Shown: positions 11,039-14,775 of the stretch, piece after piece | Layout: every line of letters begins with the position of its first letter | How positions within the stretch are numbered: the first letter of the stretch is position 1 | Assembly: GCA_035476635.1 (NCBI GenBank) | Contig: DATILI010000272.1 | Span: forward strand, 1 to 14,775 | Length of the DNA: 14,775 bases | Source: DATILI01 sp035476635 | GTDB lineage: Bacteria > Pseudomonadota > Gammaproteobacteria > Burkholderiales > Burkholderiaceae_C | Direction of reading: 5' to 3' | The notes under the pieces: model-generated | Databases searched by the model: none | What the model was told of the DNA's origin: nothing | What the model saw: only the letters and a program-made list of their open reading frames with translations | Translations under genes and position numbers: made by a program

Positions 11039-12505
11039 ATGGAACGTTTGGAAACCATCGCCAAAGACGCCGCACCCGCAGTGGACTTCTGGTCCGTGCG
11101 CGGCGTTGCCGAGCGCTCGGAGCAACTCACCGTGCGGCAGGACATCGCCGAGGCCCCCTGGCGCCAGACTGATACGGGCGTCATGGTGAGCGTGGTGCAC
11201 GGCGGTGGCCTGGGCTATGCAGCCACCAGCGACCAGAGCGAGAGCGGCTTGCGCCGGGCCTTTGCCCGAGCGATGGAACTCGCGCAGGCCTCGGCCCGCC
11301 GCAGCGTGTTCGACTACCGCCAGGTGGCCATGCCCCAAGCCACTGGCCGCTACCGCTCGCCGAATGAACGGCCGGCCAGCCAGATGTCCTTGCGTGAGAA
11401 ATTCGATCTGTTGCAGGGCGTCTGCGCAAGTACCAAGCTGGAGGACGCGCGGGGTGGGGCCATCGTCGACCGCACAGCATCGCTCTGGACCACCCACACC
11501 GAACAGTTGCTGCTGACCTCCGGAGGCGGCCGCATCGAGCAGGCCTGGGATTTCTTGGTGCCCGGCATCACCGTGGTGGCCAGCGCCAACGGCGACACGC
11601 AGAGCCGCTCGGCCGCCGGCCAGTACAACGGCTTTTGCCAGCAGGGCGGCCTGGAAGTACTGGAGCGTGCAAGCTTCGCGCACGACGGCCCGCGCGTGGC
11701 GCGCGAAGCCTTGGAACTGGTGCATGCGCCCAACTGCCCCACCGGCGAGATGGACGTTCTCCTGATGCCTGACCAGATGATGCTGCAGATCCACGAAAGC
11801 ATCGGCCATCCGCTGGAGCTGGACCGCATCCTGGGCGATGAGCGCAATTTCGCGGGCACCAGTTTCGTCAACCTGGATATGTTCGGCAGCTATCAATACG
11901 GCAGCCCCCTGCTCAACGTCAGCTTCGCGCCTGACGTGGCCGCGCAATTCGCCAGCTTCGCATATGACGACGACGGCGCACCGGCACAGCGCGAGTGGAT
12001 CATCCGCCACGGCGTGCTGCAGCGGCCGCTAGGCGGCAGCGTTTCGCAGGCGCGGGCCCGGGCGCTGCGCCAGGACATCGCAGGTGTATCGACCACCCGC
12101 GCCTGCAGCTGGAACCGCCCTCCCATCGACCGCATGAGCAACCTCAACGTCGAGGCCGGCGACTCCACGCTGGACGAGATGATTGCCAGCATCGAATCCG
12201 GCATCCTGATGCGCACCAACGCTTCGTGGAGCATTGACGATTCGCGCAACAAATTCCAGTTCGGCTGCGAATACGGCCGGATGATCCGCAACGGGCGTCT
12301 GGCCGAAGTGGTCAAGCGGCCCAACTACCGCGGCGTCTCCTCGCAGTTCTGGCGCTCCCTGGCGATGGTCGGCGACGCGAGCACCTTCGAGGTCATGGGC
12401 ACGCCGTTTTGCGGCAAGGGCGAACCCAACCAGGTGATCCGTGTCGGCCATGCGGCGCCGGCCTGCAAGTTCAGCACGGTCGCGGTCTTCGGCGGAGCGC
12501 AGTAA
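11039..12505 (+). CDS. tldD: TldD-family metalloprotease
   Basis: TldD and TldE together form a heterodimeric metallopeptidase; in E. coli it matures microcin B17, degrades CcdA, and cleaves unfolded peptides. This 488-residue protein carries the TldD zinc motif as HESIGHPLELD (HExxxH, His252-Glu253-His257). The distal region has NKFQFGCEYGRMI and a C terminus CGKGEPNQVIRVGHAAPACKFSTVAVFGG that parallels the canonical TldD end. I chose the ATG at 11039 (AGGA 4-5 nt upstream); an in-frame ATG at 10985 would translate the preceding terminator hairpin. Sequence differences around the motif suggest a divergent paralogue rather than the housekeeping TldD. The gene overlaps its partner by one base (TAATG). 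No separate promoter is visible between the terminator and the gene. Confidence 0.9.
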   Translation: MERLETIAKDAAPAVDFWSVRGVAERSEQLTVRQDIAEAPWRQTDTGVMVSVVHGGGLGYAATSDQSESGLRRAFARAMELAQASARRSVFDYRQVAMPQATGRYRSPNERPASQMSLREKFDLLQGVCASTKLEDARGGAIVDRTASLWTTHTEQLLLTSGGGRIEQAWDFLVPGITVVASANGDTQSRSAAGQYNGFCQQGGLEVLERASFAHDGPRVAREALELVHAPNCPTGEMDVLLMPDQMMLQIHESIGHPLELDRILGDERNFAGTSFVNLDMFGSYQYGSPLLNVSFAPDVAAQFASFAYDDDGAPAQREWIIRHGVLQRPLGGSVSQARARALRQDIAGVSTTRACSWNRPPIDRMSNLNVEAGDSTLDEMIASIESGILMRTNASWSIDDSRNKFQFGCEYGRMIRNGRLAEVVKRPNYRGVSSQFWRSLAMVGDASTFEVMGTPFCGKGEPNQVIRVGHAAPACKFSTVAVFGGAQ

Positions 12506-13827
12506 TGCGGGACTATTTCAACCAGCTCGCCGAAACAGTCTGCGCGCAAGCCGCCGGCATCGACCGCATCAGCCTGTCCTATAGCGCCGAGTCGTCGGAC
12601 TTCATCCGCTTCAACCATGCCGCCGTGCGCCAGGCGGGGCATGTGCAACAGCGCTACGGCACCGTGTCGGTCGTCGCAGGACAGCGTCGTGCCTCCGCCA
12701 GCCTGGCGCTGTGCGGCGACCTGGCGGCCGATGCACAGGCCCTGCTCGCCGAACGCGCGGCGCTATGCGAACAATTGCCCTTGATCCCCGAGGACGCCTA
12801 CCTGCTTCTGCCTGACACCGTCACCTCGACCGAGCGGGTTGCACAGGGCCTGCTGCCCTCCGCGAGCCAGGTGATCGAAGCCGTTGCCAAGCACGCAGCG
12901 CAAACCGACTTCGTGGGCTTTTACGCCGGCGGGCCCGTCGTGCGCGGCTTTGCCGACAGCCGCGGCCAGCGCAACTGGCATGGCGTGGCGAGTTTCCAGT
13001 TCGAGTGGTGCCTGTACCGCGCAGCGGACCAGGCAGTGAAAACTTCGTACGCGGGCACGCACTGGGACGAAGCCGTGTTCGCGCGCAAGATGCAGCAGGC
13101 GCGCGAGCAGGCCACGCTGCTGGCGCGGCCGCGCAAGACATTGGCACCCGGCGCGTACCGTGCCTACTTCAGCCCCGTGGCCGTGGCCGACCTGCTGGGT
13201 ACCCTGTCCTGGGGCGGCTTCGGCATCAAGAGCGTCAAGACCGGCGTCAGCACGCTGATCCTGGCGCACCGCGGGCAAGCGCAACTCCACCCCGCCGTGG
13301 CGCTGACCGAGGCCACCGGCAAGGGTATCGCGCCGTGCTTTCAGTCCGATGGCTTCGTCAAGCCCGATGCGGTTGCGCTCGTCAGGGCGGGCCAGGTTGT
13401 GGACACCCTCAACTCGCCGCGCAGCGCCACGGAATATGGCGTGCAGGCGAATGGCTGCAACGGTGCGGAGACGCCGGAGTCATTGGACCTCGGCCCGGGC
13501 TCGCTGCCCGACGCCGATGTCCTGAAGGCCCTGGGCACGGGCGTGTACCTCAGCGACCTGCACTACCTGAACTACAGCGACCGCCAGGCCAGCCGCATGA
13601 CCGGCATGACCCGGTTTGCCTGTTTCTGGGTGGAGGACGGCCGGCTGGTTGCGCCGATGGCCGTGATGCGCTTTGACGACGCGTTCCTGCGCATGTTCGG
13701 CAGCGGCTTGATCGCCCTGACGCAAACGGCCGAGCTTGCGCCCGAATCAGCGACCTATGGGGCGCGGCAATTGCGCAGCATCACGGCACCGGGGGCGCTG
13801 GTCGAGGGCTTCCGGTTCACGCTCTAG
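12505..13827 (+). CDS. TldE/PmbA-family protein, partner of the upstream TldD
   Basis: This 440-residue protein is of the PmbA/TldE family (E. coli PmbA 450), the non-catalytic partner that lacks the HExxxH motif and completes the TldD heterodimer. Visible features include the N-terminal beta-rich repeat region with SLSYSAESSDFIRFNHAAVRQ and GTVSVV. Further on come the GGPVVRGFADSRGQRNW segment, YRAYFSPVAVADLLGTLSWGGFG, and a C-terminal TGVYLSDLHYLNYSDRQASRMTGMTRFACFWVEDG that fits PmbA's last domain. The ATG at 12505 shares its A with the TAA of tldD, so translation is probably coupled, giving equal amounts of the two subunits. An earlier in-frame start at 12409 lies inside tldD and has no family support. 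The stop codon overlaps the stop of the convergent TPP-enzyme gene. Confidence 0.88.
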   Translation: MRDYFNQLAETVCAQAAGIDRISLSYSAESSDFIRFNHAAVRQAGHVQQRYGTVSVVAGQRRASASLALCGDLAADAQALLAERAALCEQLPLIPEDAYLLLPDTVTSTERVAQGLLPSASQVIEAVAKHAAQTDFVGFYAGGPVVRGFADSRGQRNWHGVASFQFEWCLYRAADQAVKTSYAGTHWDEAVFARKMQQAREQATLLARPRKTLAPGAYRAYFSPVAVADLLGTLSWGGFGIKSVKTGVSTLILAHRGQAQLHPAVALTEATGKGIAPCFQSDGFVKPDAVALVRAGQVVDTLNSPRSATEYGVQANGCNGAETPESLDLGPGSLPDADVLKALGTGVYLSDLHYLNYSDRQASRMTGMTRFACFWVEDGRLVAPMAVMRFDDAFLRMFGSGLIALTQTAELAPESATYGARQLRSITAPGALVEGFRFTL

Positions 13828-14775
13828 CGCTTCAATGCCGCCTGCGTGATCGCGCTCAACGTTCCCCGCGTCGTAATCACCTCAGGGTCCAGCGGAATTT
13901 CAATCAAGGTGCCCTTGTCGCTTTGCAACGCACGCAGCAGCGCCGGCTCGAACTGCGCCGTGGTCCGCACCTGCTCGGCCGCATAGCCATAGGCGCGCGC
14001 CAGGGCGCAGAAGTCGGGGTTGTTCAGCGAGGAGCCGCTCACATGCGTCGGGTACTCGCGCTCCTGGTGCATGCGGATGGTGCCGTACATGCCGTTGTTG
14101 AGCAGCACGATGATGCTCTTGGCGCCGTGCTGCACGGCCGTGGCCAGCTCCTGGCCATTCATCAGGAAGTCACCATCGCCGGCGATGGTGAAGGCGACGC
14201 GGCCGGTCGCGATCGCCGCCGCGATGCCGGCAGGCACGCCGTAGCCCATGGCGCCGACGGTCGGCGCCAGTTGCGTCTTGTGGCCCTTGACCAGGCCGTG
14301 GTGCCGAAAGAAGCGGTGGATCCAGCTCGCAAAGTTGCCGGCGCCGTTGGTCAGCACGGCATCGGCGGGCAAGTGCTTTTGCAATGCGGCCACGACGGCC
14401 GGCATGTCGATGTCGCCCGGCAGCGCCTGGGGCACGAGATTGGCTTCGTAGTCGGCATGCACGGCCGTCGTCCAGTCTTCCCACGGAACCGTCGGCGGCG
14501 CCGTCAGCACCTCCAGCGAACGCGCCGCCGCGTTCATGGTGGCGTTGATCGCGAGATCGGCCTGGTAGACGCGATTCAGTTCTTCGGCGCTCGCGTGGAT
14601 GTGCACCAGCTTCTGCTGGGGCCGTGGCGCCTGTAGCAGCGTGTAGCCGTTGGTCGTCATCTCGCCCAGCCGCGGGCCGATGGCGAGGATCAGGTCGCTT
14701 TGCTGCACACGCGCGGCAAGCTTCGGATTGATGCCGATGCCCACATCGCCCGCATACAGCGGATGGAAGTTGTCG
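13824..14775 (-). CDS. Thiamine-diphosphate-dependent enzyme, acetolactate synthase family (C-terminal part)
   Basis: About 317 C-terminal residues of a larger (usually about 550-600 residue) ThDP enzyme lie in the window; the N terminus is off the right edge. The visible part begins in the central domain (DNFHPLYAGDVGIGINPKL, then SDLILAIGPRLGEMTTNGY). It includes the C-terminal ThDP-binding domain with TNGAGNFASWIHRFF and GAMGYGVPAGIAAAIATGR. The signature GDGDFLMNGQELATAVQ runs to LLNNGMYGTIRMHQE (GDG...NN, binding Mg and diphosphate). The exact reaction cannot be assigned: acetolactate synthase-like, benzoylformate decarboxylase-like and other branches share these motifs. It is convergent with the TldE-like gene and the two stop codons overlap within a CTAG. 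A GTG at 14744 is internal, not a start. Confidence 0.92.
   Translation of the reverse strand, partial: DNFHPLYAGDVGIGINPKLAARVQQSDLILAIGPRLGEMTTNGYTLLQAPRPQQKLVHIHASAEELNRVYQADLAINATMNAAARSLEVLTAPPTVPWEDWTTAVHADYEANLVPQALPGDIDMPAVVAALQKHLPADAVLTNGAGNFASWIHRFFRHHGLVKGHKTQLAPTVGAMGYGVPAGIAAAIATGRVAFTIAGDGDFLMNGQELATAVQHGAKSIIVLLNNGMYGTIRMHQEREYPTHVSGSSLNNPDFCALARAYGYAAEQVRTTAQFEPALLRALQSDKGTLIEIPLDPEVITTRGTLSAITQAALKR

Overview
The window is high-GC DNA with tightly packed genes, probably from a betaproteobacterium of the order Burkholderiales and most likely the family Comamonadaceae. The evidence is the conserved order thrS-infC-rpmI-rplT-pheS-pheT, protein sequences typical of that group, the lysine/alanine-rich H1-like protein with a SWIB domain, and an isocitrate lyase preceded by an AT-rich control region. 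This assignment comes from reading the sequence, not from a database search.

Region 1 (1-5422, all minus strand) is a translation operon. It holds threonyl-tRNA synthetase, initiation factor IF3, ribosomal proteins L35 and L20, and both phenylalanyl-tRNA synthetase subunits; pheT is cut by the window edge. It carries three layers of apparent control. Upstream of thrS, a 13-residue Thr-rich leader peptide (4 Thr) is followed by three mutually exclusive pairings that end in a strong intrinsic terminator. This is the architecture of a ribosome-mediated attenuator sensing charged tRNA-Thr. infC appears to start at AUC, a rare codon suited to IF3 autoregulation, so its usual ATG-based call is 22 codons short. 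A second strong terminator-like hairpin ends 15 nt before the pheS start codon, where enteric bacteria have the pheM attenuator, but no convincing leader peptide is visible here.

Region 2 (5423-7003) holds isocitrate lyase (aceA) and its control region. A good sigma-70 promoter is overlaid by one of two 14-bp operators that are reverse complements of each other, 30 bp centre to centre. Further upstream is an AT-rich stretch with direct and inverted repeats.

Region 3 (7004-10406) is a small-metabolite and transport block. It contains a gamma-glutamylcyclotransferase-fold protein, two EamA/DMT transporters, an Lrp/AsnC regulator translationally coupled to an RraA/HMG-aldolase-like protein, and a YedA-like exporter divergent from the regulator.

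Region 4 (10407-13827, plus strand) holds the H1-like SWIB protein with its own promoter and terminator, then a TldD/TldE-type peptidase pair joined by an overlapping stop/start. Region 5 (13824-end, minus) is the C-terminal part of a thiamine-diphosphate-dependent enzyme of the acetolactate synthase family, convergent with tldE and overlapping its stop codon. I saw no rRNA, tRNA, CRISPR array, insertion sequence or phage gene.
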